From Euryarchaeota archaeon UBA102 (GTDB taxonomy: Archaea; Thermoplasmatota; Poseidoniia; MGIII; CG-Epi1): 34,268 nucleotides of DNA. The stretch's first letter is position 1. Each line of letters starts with the position of its first letter. The position numbers and the translations under genes are program-made. Shown here one piece after another: positions 24,712-31,870 of the stretch. The stretch spans positions 74,726-108,993 of the forward strand of contig DAHL01000045.1 of NCBI GenBank assembly GCA_002509225.1, written 5' to 3'. The notes beneath the pieces were generated by a model. That model made no database searches, was not told the origin of the DNA, and was given only the letters and a program-made list of their open reading frames with translations.

Positions 24712-26349
24712 TTATTTATGAAGGTAAAATGCAGTGAGATTTACTTTGGAATCACTTAGAGTGACGAAACCTAATCTTTCAAATTGTACAGTTTCTTGAA
24801 TATGTTTAATTGCATAATCTTCGACTAAACCGATATCCTTTTTGCCATTGGGATAATGCAGAGATAAATTCATATTTTTGTCAGAAACCCATTGAAATAT
24901 GGGAGTTCCTTTGATATTATCGATGCTGTGATAATTTAATTTATCGTCGTGAAAAGTAACGTTACATAGATTTTTTAATCGAATAATATCTCCCGATGTT
25001 AATGAAGAGATATCGTCTTTGGAAAGGTAGATATGAGAATTTGAAGAAATTGTTTCGCTTCTGACGCCCCACTCTGGAATGTCTGGATGAAAAGGAGCGG
25101 TTTTTTGTATTTCAGAAGGAGTTTCAAAAGAAAATTGAATAGGATTTGGTACGAAAAAGAGCCTTTTAGATTTAGAATCGATAAGCGATTTATTGACTGA
25201 TTCTAAATTTGGCCAAGAAAATGTAATATCTACTTCTTTGATTCCGCCAGCAATCCAAAATTTTCGAATTGCCTTTGACTTGAACCCTCGTCTAGCCAAT
25301 GCTTGAACCGTAGCTAATTGACAATCAGCCCATCCTTCGTAAACTCCTTCAGAGATTTTTTGCTTGATTTCGGATGTTTTTAAGAGAGTGTCCGGCATAG
25401 ATACTAACCCATAGTGTATGAAATGTGGTTCTTTCCATCCCATATATTTGTAAATCCACTTCTGCCTTTCTGTGTTATTTAAATGATCCTTTCCTCTTAA
25501 AACGTGAGTGATTCCTAAACGATAATCATCGATTGAAACGGCGAAATTGTAAGTTGGCCAAAGACGATGATTTGATCCCTGTCTAGGATGTTTGTCCTCT
25601 ACAACTCTAAAGGCAACAAAATCCCTCAATGCTGGATTTGGATCTTCTAAATCTGTTTTTATGACAACGATTCCTGAACCCTTCATTAAAAGTCTTTCAA
25701 ATGCGTCCAAATGTTCTTTAGGTGATAAATCTCTGTATTTGTCTGATTTGCTGTTACGTTTCAGATCCCTCCATTCTTCTGCTGGAGTAGAAGTAACGTA
25801 GGCATGGCCAGCTGCTAACAATGTTTTGATATCGTTGTAATAAATATCTAAACGATCAGATTGTATAAATATTTCATCCGGTTTAGCGTCCAACCATTCC
25901 ATTTCCTTAGGAATTAAATCATATGCACTTTCATCTATAGCATTTGGGTTGGTATCCTCTATACGAAGGATTAGTTTTCCGTTGTAAACATCCCTATATT
26001 CAGCATTTAGAGAGATTGCTCTGGTGTGTCCTAAATGTAAAGGGCCGCTAGGACCTGGTGCGAAACGAAAGACGGGTGTACCTTCAACATCCAAAGATAG
26101 TAAAGATTTCTTTTCTTTCTTTTTGGAAATTGTAGATGTTTTTGGAGCTCTTTGTGTAATTTCTTCTATTGAAAGAGTGTTGACTTCTGAAATGACTTCC
26201 TCTAATACCTCTCTAATTTGCGGAATCTTATCTCGAAGAGCGGGAGTAGAGCCCAATAACTTTCCTAGAACTGACTTGGGGTTTGCGGTGCCGTGCTTTA
26301 ACGCATCTGAAAGGGCCAGTTCCGTAATCTTTTGACGTAGGTCGTCCAC
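24712..26349 (-). CDS. gltX: Glutamyl-tRNA synthetase, archaeal type
   Basis: Charges tRNA-Glu, and in archaea also tRNA-Gln for later amidation by GatDE. The 545-residue length and layout fit archaeal GluRS. An N-terminal helical extension of about 90 residues leads to the Rossmann domain with RFAPGPSGPLHLGH (the HIGH motif is HLGH, 105-108) and RIEDTNP. The KMSKS-like loop is LLKTSEI, and the C-terminal beta-barrel is of the archaeal/eukaryotic class. The start is GTG (GTG GAC GAC), 25 nt after a TATA-like CATAAAAC on the minus strand. It is functionally linked to gatD elsewhere in the window. Confidence 0.95.
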   Translation of the reverse strand: MDDLRQKITELALSDALKHGTANPKSVLGKLLGSTPALRDKIPQIREVLEEVISEVNTLSIEEITQRAPKTSTISKKKEKKSLLSLDVEGTPVFRFAPGPSGPLHLGHTRAISLNAEYRDVYNGKLILRIEDTNPNAIDESAYDLIPKEMEWLDAKPDEIFIQSDRLDIYYNDIKTLLAAGHAYVTSTPAEEWRDLKRNSKSDKYRDLSPKEHLDAFERLLMKGSGIVVIKTDLEDPNPALRDFVAFRVVEDKHPRQGSNHRLWPTYNFAVSIDDYRLGITHVLRGKDHLNNTERQKWIYKYMGWKEPHFIHYGLVSMPDTLLKTSEIKQKISEGVYEGWADCQLATVQALARRGFKSKAIRKFWIAGGIKEVDITFSWPNLESVNKSLIDSKSKRLFFVPNPIQFSFETPSEIQKTAPFHPDIPEWGVRSETISSNSHIYLSKDDISSLTSGDIIRLKNLCNVTFHDDKLNYHSIDNIKGTPIFQWVSDKNMNLSLHYPNGKKDIGLVEDYAIKHIQETVQFERLGFVTLSDSKVNLTAFYLHK

Positions 26350-26387
26350 AGACCGTTAACCAGATAGGGTTTTATGGCTTAACCACC

Positions 26388-26396
26388 CTTATAAAT
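26388..26396 (+). promoter_or_regulatory. TATA box of the small lipoprotein gene
   Basis: CTTATAAAT lies about 50 nt before the TTG start at 26442, in the divergent region between gltX and the lipoprotein gene. A start of transcription near 26418 would leave a leader of about 24 nt. Confidence 0.4.
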
Positions 26397-26441
26397 GACA
26401 AACGATAAGCTTTAACGTGAGTCTGTGGAATAAGTGAAACG

Positions 26442-27041
26442 TTGAGAAAACACACTGCACTGCTGATACTAGCCCTAACCGTCGGATGTATAGACGTTCC
26501 TGCAGTTGATAGTATAATGGACAAAATACTTCCTGATAAAGAGATAGAATATCAACAGGCCACCCTTATGGAAGCTGATGGTAGTTTTGCTCCAGAAAGC
26601 ACTACAAATGAAAGTGTATTGGAGACGGCTGTTCAGGCATTTTTAGAAGATCCTTTCGATTTTGAAGAAGTTTTTGAAGATATAACGTGGGAAGAATATG
26701 AACATGATTTTCAAGTTCCCGAAGATTCTAGATTTTTAGTAATAGAAGTAAAAGTTGACTATGAAGCATTAGGTGGTGAAGATATCAATGCAGGTCCTGC
26801 AGGTTCTTTTGAATGTAGTATAATATCGCCTGATGGGAGAGAGTTTTGTGAAGGGTACACTCTAGCAAACTGGAATGATAGAGATGACGGTTTAGAGATA
26901 AGTTGGATTATTCCTTGCCCATCGATTGTTGGAGAATGGACAATCAAAGTATCTGGTTCAGGAATGGAGGGGCTTCCAGGAATAGCATATTCAGGAACTT
27001 ATGAAATAAAAGTTAAGAGTGAGATATTGGTCTCTGGTTAG
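26442..27041 (+). CDS. Small acidic lipoprotein of unknown function
   Basis: A 199-residue exported lipoprotein. The N-terminal signal ends in a lipobox, LTVGC, with Cys16 as the lipid site. The mature part is very acidic (for example DPFDFEEVFEDITWEEYEHD) and has a beta-rich C-terminal domain with GEWTIKVSG, which echoes the GEWTIEI strand of the PKD lipoprotein at 14263. I recognise no further family. The start is TTG at 26442, because no in-frame ATG or GTG gives a sensible signal peptide. The next gene begins 9 nt downstream and is probably cotranscribed. Confidence 0.75.
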   Translation: MRKHTALLILALTVGCIDVPAVDSIMDKILPDKEIEYQQATLMEADGSFAPESTTNESVLETAVQAFLEDPFDFEEVFEDITWEEYEHDFQVPEDSRFLVIEVKVDYEALGGEDINAGPAGSFECSIISPDGREFCEGYTLANWNDRDDGLEISWIIPCPSIVGEWTIKVSGSGMEGLPGIAYSGTYEIKVKSEILVSG

Positions 27042-27050
27042 AATACAAAT

Positions 27051-27992
27051 ATGACATCTTCGAAATCAAAAATGGTGAATTGTCCTAGCTGTGGACAATC
27101 TATGAAGATAAAAACTTCGTTTGGGGAGAAGGTTTCGTGCCCGGCTTGTGAAGATGTTTTTTCCATTAAAGATGGTCAATTGGAAGCGAAGAAAGAGATA
27201 GTAGATAGTGAAAAGGAAATGAAAAAAGAAAAAATAATGGGTAAAATAGGAGATATTAAAAATACTATAAAGAATGGAAATACGTCTTCGAAGAATTTAG
27301 AATATGAAAATGCGATAAATAATTTCTGGAATCCTGATGGAAATACCGCTTGGGCAGGAATTATATTAGTGATAGTGGCTCTGTTGGGTTTTTTTGCAGG
27401 TGGAACATATTTTATGCATTGGACAGAATATGAAACAATAGTGGATGACGTTGGTTTAGTTGATGTTCAAGGAGTAATCCAAACTGATGATGGGAATCCA
27501 TTGGAAAATGTAGAAATAACGTTGAATGGGCAAAATTGGACGTGGACCTCCAATGAGCAAGGGAGATTCTACATCTACGATGTAGAGGGCGGTATACGGG
27601 AAATTACATTTAATTTAGAGAATTACGAAGAGCAAACACAAAAAATTGAGTTGGAAGTAGGTAGAATTAATGTAGTAAATGCTATTTTAGAAGAAGGAAA
27701 CTGTAGTAGTGATTGTGAATATATCGATAAAACTTTTGAAGTTGATAATCCTGCAGAGATAAGTCTAGTGTTATCTGTGATAATTATTCTTTTCTCAGTG
27801 GTAACGGTTTACGGTAGTATTGCTGCACTTAGAAAGAGTGATTTTAGTATGGCATTGATAGGATCTATTGCTGGGGTTTTAAGTTATGGTTTCATGCTAG
27901 GGTCTATCCTATCTATTGTAGCAATGTTAATGATTTTTAGTGATAGAGATGCGTTTGAAAGTGTACTAAACACCAAAAAAGAAAACTTATAG
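27051..27992 (+). CDS. Membrane protein with N-terminal zinc ribbon and extracellular carboxypeptidase-regulatory-like domain
   Basis: No specific function recognised. The N-terminus holds a C4 zinc ribbon (C11, C14, C30, C33, in NCPSCGQ and SCPACED), then a Lys/Glu-rich linker and a transmembrane helix (AWAGIILVIVALLGFFAG). A carboxypeptidase-regulatory-like/CarboxypepD_reg Ig domain follows, recognised from GVIQTDDGNPLENVEITLNG and NEQGRFYIYDV. Two or three further helices close the protein (SLVLSVIIILFSVVTVYGS and beyond). With the ribbon cytoplasmic, the Ig-like domain would be outside. It probably forms an operon with the lipoprotein upstream. ATG at 27051; an ATG at 27072 just before the ribbon is possible. 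Confidence 0.82.
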   Translation: MTSSKSKMVNCPSCGQSMKIKTSFGEKVSCPACEDVFSIKDGQLEAKKEIVDSEKEMKKEKIMGKIGDIKNTIKNGNTSSKNLEYENAINNFWNPDGNTAWAGIILVIVALLGFFAGGTYFMHWTEYETIVDDVGLVDVQGVIQTDDGNPLENVEITLNGQNWTWTSNEQGRFYIYDVEGGIREITFNLENYEEQTQKIELEVGRINVVNAILEEGNCSSDCEYIDKTFEVDNPAEISLVLSVIIILFSVVTVYGSIAALRKSDFSMALIGSIAGVLSYGFMLGSILSIVAMLMIFSDRDAFESVLNTKKENL

Positions 27993-28033
27993 CGGAAGCT
28001 AAAAAATAGAAAAAATGATAAAAGGGATAAACG

Positions 28034-28063
28034 GTAGTTATACACTACTAAAATAAATTTTTT
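28034..28063 (+). terminator. Weak hairpin and T-run after the zinc-ribbon gene
   Basis: GTAGT TATAC ACTAC forms a short stem-loop (28034-28048), followed by six T at 28058-28063. It lies about 40 nt past the preceding stop. The stem is weak, but a T-tract alone can terminate archaeal transcription. Confidence 0.35.
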
Positions 28064-28112
28064 ATCTTCGGTGGGACAGCAGAAAGTAGTATCGAATATG
28101 GGTGGCATAATG

Positions 28113-28120
28113 CTTATATA
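28113..28120 (+). promoter_or_regulatory. TATA box of the aquaporin gene
   Basis: CTTATATA is a good archaeal TATA match, centred 36 nt before the ATG at 28153. It predicts a start of transcription about 10 nt before the ATG. It sits in a 160-nt gap, so the aquaporin gene appears to be an independent unit. Confidence 0.55.
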
Positions 28121-28152
28121 CCCCACAAAAGCCAACGTGATGGTGTCATTGA

Positions 28153-28770
28153 ATGTTTGAAAAAACTGATATGAGAGCGGTACGCGCTGAATTCTTGGGA
28201 ACCTTTTTCTTGGTTTTCATAGGTCTTAGCGTTGCCGATGGAGGAGATGCACTGAACACTGCTTTAGCGTTCGGTATAGCTCTGATGGGCTTGATGATGG
28301 TCATCGGGCCGGTTTCCGGATGTCACGTCAATCCTGCCGTGACAATTGGTAACTATATGTCCAGAAATATGGACCAAGACGACACGGTGGCGTACCTAAT
28401 CGGTCAAGGTTTAGGTGCAACTGTGGCTGCATTTGCAATGTCAGATGACGGTGTATCCGGCATGGACGATGGAAATGGAAAAGTCATAGTCACTGCCTTT
28501 GTGGGAACTGCATTCTTCATGATGGTTCTCATGAACGTAACCAAAGGTGGATTCGATATTGGATCTAGCTGGGCTGCGGGTGGTGCACTGTTCCTAGTGG
28601 TCCTTCTAGGATTCGATGTAAACCCTGCCCTCGACTTCGGTGGCGACTTTTACGCTGCCCTAACTGTTGACGGCACTGGCTTTGGCGACATTGAATGGAA
28701 CACGATCGCTGGTCCTGTTCTAGGAGCTGTCGGCGGAATAGCCATTTGGGACAACTTAGTCGGCGACTAA
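28153..28770 (+). CDS. Aquaporin / MIP family channel
   Basis: An integral membrane channel of the MIP family with six hydrophobic helices in 205 residues, short for the family. The first NPA box is HVNPAVTIGNYMS (N60-A62) and the second is DVNPALDFGG (N157-A159). The second box normally continues NPARSFGP; the selectivity-filter Arg is replaced by Leu, so the pore may not be a strict water channel. The gene is clearly GC-richer than its surroundings (for example 33 of 60 bases G/C at 28261-28320 and 36 of 60 at 28621-28680, against 21 of 60 at 27841-27900). It has its own TATA box and terminator. Confidence 0.9.
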   Translation: MFEKTDMRAVRAEFLGTFFLVFIGLSVADGGDALNTALAFGIALMGLMMVIGPVSGCHVNPAVTIGNYMSRNMDQDDTVAYLIGQGLGATVAAFAMSDDGVSGMDDGNGKVIVTAFVGTAFFMMVLMNVTKGGFDIGSSWAAGGALFLVVLLGFDVNPALDFGGDFYAALTVDGTGFGDIEWNTIAGPVLGAVGGIAIWDNLVGD

Positions 28771-28794
28771 ATTTTTAGTTGAAGACAGATAACC

Positions 28795-28845
28795 GGTAGA
28801 GGTCTCGACTAACGTCGAGGCCTCTGCTACGGCACTATTTTTTTT
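28795..28845 (+). terminator. Strong intrinsic-type terminator after the aquaporin gene
   Basis: A 14-bp stem (28796-28809 with 28814-28827, two G-T wobbles) around a TAAC loop is followed by a run of eight T at 28838-28845. It lies 25 nt after the aquaporin stop, between convergent genes, and its T-run overlaps the last codons of the minus-strand cgi121 gene. Confidence 0.8.
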
Positions 28846-29305
28846 GTTTAACTGGTAACGTAGCACACTTCGTTGTTACTAGTTTTGTTAATTCTGTTTG
28901 AGAAAGAGACTCTATTAATTTTTTAGAAATGCCAAATTTTTCATAATTAAAGTTGTTTTCCGAAATAACAGAATCATCAGATATTATTAATTTTTTTAAT
29001 TCAGTAGAGGGTTTATTGAAAGAAATCCAAGCAACTGCGGATGTTTGATCTGTTATACCTGCATATTTGATAGATTTAGTTACTTGTCTTTGAGCTGTTA
29101 AATAAAGTAGAACTTCAGAGCTTTTAGTTTTTGAAAGATTGTAACCGTATTGATGAGCTTGATCTGCTAGAAGAGCGCTCTGTTTGAGATGAAATAGGCC
29201 ACAAACAGAATTAGCATCGAATATTGCTAAATTTTCGTCCAATAATGAGAGTAATTCGTCATGAGAATTGGGCATAACTTTACCATAACCTATATGAAAC
29301 TCCAT
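28835..29305 (-). CDS. cgi121: KEOPS complex subunit Cgi121
   Basis: A 156-residue protein matching Cgi121, the KEOPS subunit that recruits tRNA for the universal t6A37 modification. Recognisable segments are the family core FDANSVCGLFHLKQSALLAD, the conserved helix SSEVLLYLTAQRQVTKSI, and the strand SAVAWISF. The other KEOPS subunits (Kae1, Bud32, Pcc1) are not in the window. The ATG at 29305 sits 25 nt from an AT-rich box shared with the divergent HhH gene; an ATG ten codons further in is an alternative. The C-terminus ends in a short Lys-rich tail (QKK) encoded by the T-run of the neighbouring terminator. Confidence 0.85.
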   Translation of the reverse strand: MEFHIGYGKVMPNSHDELLSLLDENLAIFDANSVCGLFHLKQSALLADQAHQYGYNLSKTKSSEVLLYLTAQRQVTKSIKYAGITDQTSAVAWISFNKPSTELKKLIISDDSVISENNFNYEKFGISKKLIESLSQTELTKLVTTKCATLPVKQKK

Positions 29306-29325
29306 AGATACCTAACAAGAGGTAG

Positions 29326-29334
29326 TTTATTTAT
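29326..29334. promoter_or_regulatory. Shared TATA-like box between cgi121 and the HhH gene
   Basis: TTTATTTAT, whose complement reads ATAAATAAA, is centred 25 nt from the cgi121 ATG and 39 nt from the divergent GTG at 29369. One box could serve both directions. Confidence 0.4.
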
Positions 29335-29355
29335 CGGGAGCCCTGATAAACAAAT

Positions 29356-29361
29356 AGGAGG
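29356..29361 (+). promoter_or_regulatory. Shine-Dalgarno sequence deciding the start at 29369
   Basis: AGGAGG, extended to AGGAGGAAGG, lies 7 nt before the GTG at 29369. It is the clearest ribosome-binding site in the window and argues against the upstream in-frame ATGs at 29261 and 29294, which would overlap the divergent cgi121 gene. Confidence 0.6.
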
Positions 29362-29368
29362 AAGGCCT

Positions 29369-30073
29369 GTGGAAGAAGATTCAGATTTGAAGATAACTCA
29401 GTTAGAACGAGCTTTAGCGCATGAGCAAGAAAGATTGGAAAAGTTGTGGGATGCGTATGAACAACAAGAAAAAGATTTGAATGCATCTTTAGATAGGATA
29501 TCAAAATTAGAATCTGAAGTAGATACTAAGAAAACCATGATAAATTCATTAGAAGAGTTACTTCAAGATAGAGATAATAAACTAAGAAATTTTGAAGTGA
29601 AAATACAGCAGCAAGGTAAAATATCCTCCGAATATGAACCCAAGGTAAAGGAATTTGAAGATACGGTTAAAGGTCAAGCAGATAAGTATGAAAGATTACT
29701 AAGTATATCTCAAGACATGGAAGATGAGCTTAATTTTGCAAAGGCCGCTATAAGGGCTAGAGATGAATGGTTTAATTTACATGTAAGTAGTCTGGAACAG
29801 ATAGCTACAATTAGTAAAGACTGGAGAGATATACAAGAAGGAAACTTTTCTGAAGATCAAGAAGATACTGGTGGTAGATTAACAAAAGATATGTTTGTAA
29901 AACAGGCTTCCAAAATCAAGGGACTTGGAAAAGTCAAAGCAGAAAAAATATACGATTCTGGAATTAGAAGTCTTGATGATTTGAAAGAGATGGACGTCGA
30001 TAATTTAGCTAAAGTGAGTGGTTTTACTCCTAAAACAGCTAAAAATCTGCTTCAAAATTTAAAAGCGAATTAA
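29369..30073 (+). CDS. Coiled-coil protein with C-terminal helix-hairpin-helix domain
   Basis: A protein of about 234 residues with no precise family match. The N-terminal two-thirds form a long coiled coil rich in Glu, Lys, Gln and Leu (for example SKLESEVDTKKTMINSLEEL). The C-terminal region is a helix-hairpin-helix/SAM-like repeat: IKGLGKVKAEKIYDSGIRSL, then DDLKEMDVDNLAKVSGFTPK. This HhH_5-like module often binds DNA, so it may be a nucleoid, repair or polymerase-associated factor; this is inference. The start is the GTG with a good Shine-Dalgarno site. The stop overlaps the convergent amidotransferase stop by 4 nt. Confidence 0.82.
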   Translation: MEEDSDLKITQLERALAHEQERLEKLWDAYEQQEKDLNASLDRISKLESEVDTKKTMINSLEELLQDRDNKLRNFEVKIQQQGKISSEYEPKVKEFEDTVKGQADKYERLLSISQDMEDELNFAKAAIRARDEWFNLHVSSLEQIATISKDWRDIQEGNFSEDQEDTGGRLTKDMFVKQASKIKGLGKVKAEKIYDSGIRSLDDLKEMDVDNLAKVSGFTPKTAKNLLQNLKAN

Positions 30074-30615
30074 TCTAAAAAATTAGAAATTATTTCTTCA
30101 TTTCGAACTTCTGGATGAAAGGAAACTCCATACATTGAAAGATTGACTATTTTGATTATTTGAGGGGCCTGAGTGGATGTCGCCAATATTTTTAGTTTGG
30201 AATTTTCGGAAACACTAAAATTATGTAGTGAGAAGGCTTGGAAATTACCATTACATAACCTATTATCTGATAGAGTTGATACTTCGATCATACCTATTTC
30301 CCTATTATTAACTACATTACACCCCCCTAAAAGAGAAATAATTTGGAAACCGGAGCAGATTCCTAGTGTTGGAATTTTTGAAGATAAAATAAATTGAAAA
30401 ATCTCTAGTTTATCGAGATAATCTTTATCTTGTAAAGAAGTTCCGCAGATTATTATTCTATCGGAATCTAAAATTGAAGATTGGTCTAAATTGGTATAAT
30501 GGAAATAATTAACAGTATTTGTAACTGTATAGTTTTCTACAATGTTGACGATTGGATCTACGAATTCCCTTTCACTTAGTTTTTCACTACAGGTGCTGAT
30601 AACGGAAACAATCAA
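30070..30615 (-). CDS. Class I glutamine amidotransferase (GATase)
   Basis: A stand-alone class I glutamine amidotransferase domain of 181 residues that should release ammonia from glutamine. The triad is visible: nucleophile Cys87 in GICSGFQIISLLGG, and His167 and Glu169 in VSFHPEVRNEE. Relatives include the split archaeal GMP synthase subunit A, which it resembles in size and in having the HPE ending, but GuaA's synthetase partner is not nearby. It starts with TTG two bases after the dph6 stop, so it is cotranscribed with dph6, an enzyme that needs ammonia. Its true synthetase partner is not shown by the sequence. Confidence 0.85.
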   Translation of the reverse strand: MIVSVISTCSEKLSEREFVDPIVNIVENYTVTNTVNYFHYTNLDQSSILDSDRIIICGTSLQDKDYLDKLEIFQFILSSKIPTLGICSGFQIISLLGGCNVVNNREIGMIEVSTLSDNRLCNGNFQAFSLHNFSVSENSKLKILATSTQAPQIIKIVNLSMYGVSFHPEVRNEEIISNFLD

Positions 30616-30617
30616 AA

Positions 30618-31286
30618 TTAATCCAGCCCCTTTATCTCTAATCTGCCAGAATCGCGGGAAAAATGCCGAAGTGAATCAGATATCGTCAATTTTTTCTTAA
30701 AGAGTGGAGAATTCAAAACGAATGTTTCGAATTCACCGCCTTCGCCAGCAGGATTTATCTTATGTTTGTTAGCTAAAGCCAATAACTCTGAAATCGTTTC
30801 AATTGTTATTTGTTTTCCTAACCATGATTCATCCAAATAGTCTGCAGCAACTGCAGTTATGCATATTTCATAACCTCCGGAAATCAAATTGAGAAGTAAA
30901 TCGGTCTGAGAACTTTGCCAAAGTGGATTAAAACACCAGAGATTTAAATCTGCACAGATTTTCTGTATTCTTGTTGATTGATAAACTGAAGCGATGGCCC
31001 CTGTAACTATACCTTCGATTTCATAATCTAAAATTGCTTTTTTGATTAAAGTTTTTAAATCTTCTAATTCATCTTCTTCAACACCTGGTGTTCGACCGAA
31101 AAGGTGTGGTATTCCTATAGATTCTGCTTGAAATTTTGTCCATTCTATAGCAGGGGTGTGGAACATGTAACTATCTTTATTGTCTGAATTTACAGTTATT
31201 AAACATGATATTTCATGTTCTTCTGAAGCTAGTTCGAGGGCATAGCAAGAATCCTTTCCGCCTGAAAAAAGAACGCCTAATCTCAT
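30618..31286 (-). CDS. dph6: Diphthine--ammonia ligase
   Basis: Catalyses the last step of diphthamide formation on elongation factor 2, the ATP-dependent amidation of diphthine. The 222 residues include an N-terminal PP-loop SGGKDS (8-13), VTGAIASVYQSTRIQ, and the family signature GEGGEFETFVLNSPLF (181-196). It is the short archaeal form, with only the PP-loop ATPase domain. Its ATG overlaps the upstream rlmE stop in an ATGA arrangement, and the GATase gene follows after two bases, forming a tight operon. Confidence 0.93.
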   Translation of the reverse strand: MRLGVLFSGGKDSCYALELASEEHEISCLITVNSDNKDSYMFHTPAIEWTKFQAESIGIPHLFGRTPGVEEDELEDLKTLIKKAILDYEIEGIVTGAIASVYQSTRIQKICADLNLWCFNPLWQSSQTDLLLNLISGGYEICITAVAADYLDESWLGKQITIETISELLALANKHKINPAGEGGEFETFVLNSPLFKKKLTISDSLRHFSRDSGRLEIKGLD

Positions 31287-31870
31287 GATTTTCTATTTTT
31301 AGCTATAACATAAACTTCACTTGAAGTCTTTCTAGAAGCGAGAGGTGAGAGTACTCTTACTGATTTGAAATAAATATTAACTTCTTTTTTGAAATCTGAA
31401 AAATCTTCTCCTTGGAAAACCTTAGTAACGAAGGATTTGGCTTTCATTTCAACTGAAAGGTGAAGAGCCATCTGTGAAAGTTCAACGCTTCTTGCTTGAT
31501 CTACGGAATAGTTCCCTGAAAGATTTGGGCTGATGTCTGAAATAACGACATCTACAGGACCTGTAGTTTCTAAGATAGTTTTTCTAAAATCTGAATTCAA
31601 AATATCTCCTTGAAGAATTGTAGCGCCTTCAATAGGTGCCATACGTAATATATCTACAGCGAATACTTTTCCGCTTTCACCAATTTTTTCTAGTGCAACT
31701 TGTGTCCAACCGCCTGGTGCTGCACCTAAATCTAAAACGGTGAACCCTTTCTTGAAGAGCTTTGATCTCTTATCGATATCCAATAATTTATAGGAGGATC
31801 TTGCACGATAACCTTCCCTACGAGCCAATCGTTGAAATGAATCTGGACCTTGGCGGCCTTGACCTGGCAT
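31283..31870 (-). CDS. rlmE: 23S rRNA 2'-O-methyltransferase RlmE (FtsJ family)
   Basis: An SAM-dependent 2'-O-ribose methyltransferase of the RrmJ/FtsJ family that acts on 23S rRNA. The 195 residues contain the SAM motif LDLGAAPGGWTQ and the K-D-K-E catalytic tetrad: Lys28 (SSYKLL), Asp112 (ISDISPNLSG), Lys150 (VTKVFQG) and Glu185 (SSEVYV). The N-terminus (RLARREGYRARSSYKL) is typical of the family. The ATG overlaps the stop of the HEAT gene by one base (TAATG), and its own stop overlaps the dph6 start. Confidence 0.95.
   Translation of the reverse strand: MPGQGRQGPDSFQRLARREGYRARSSYKLLDIDKRSKLFKKGFTVLDLGAAPGGWTQVALEKIGESGKVFAVDILRMAPIEGATILQGDILNSDFRKTILETTGPVDVVISDISPNLSGNYSVDQARSVELSQMALHLSVEMKAKSFVTKVFQGEDFSDFKKEVNIYFKSVRVLSPLASRKTSSEVYVIAKNRKS

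Noticed and set aside
26425..26433. A GTG-GAA-TAA mini-frame before the small lipoprotein gene
   Set aside because: Two codons followed by a stop. It shares the TGTGGA context of real GTG starts but there is no evidence it is translated.
29261..29368. HhH protein starting at ATG 29261 or 29294
   Set aside because: Both would overlap the divergent cgi121 gene and place the shared promoter box inside the coding region. The GTG at 29369 has a clear Shine-Dalgarno site.
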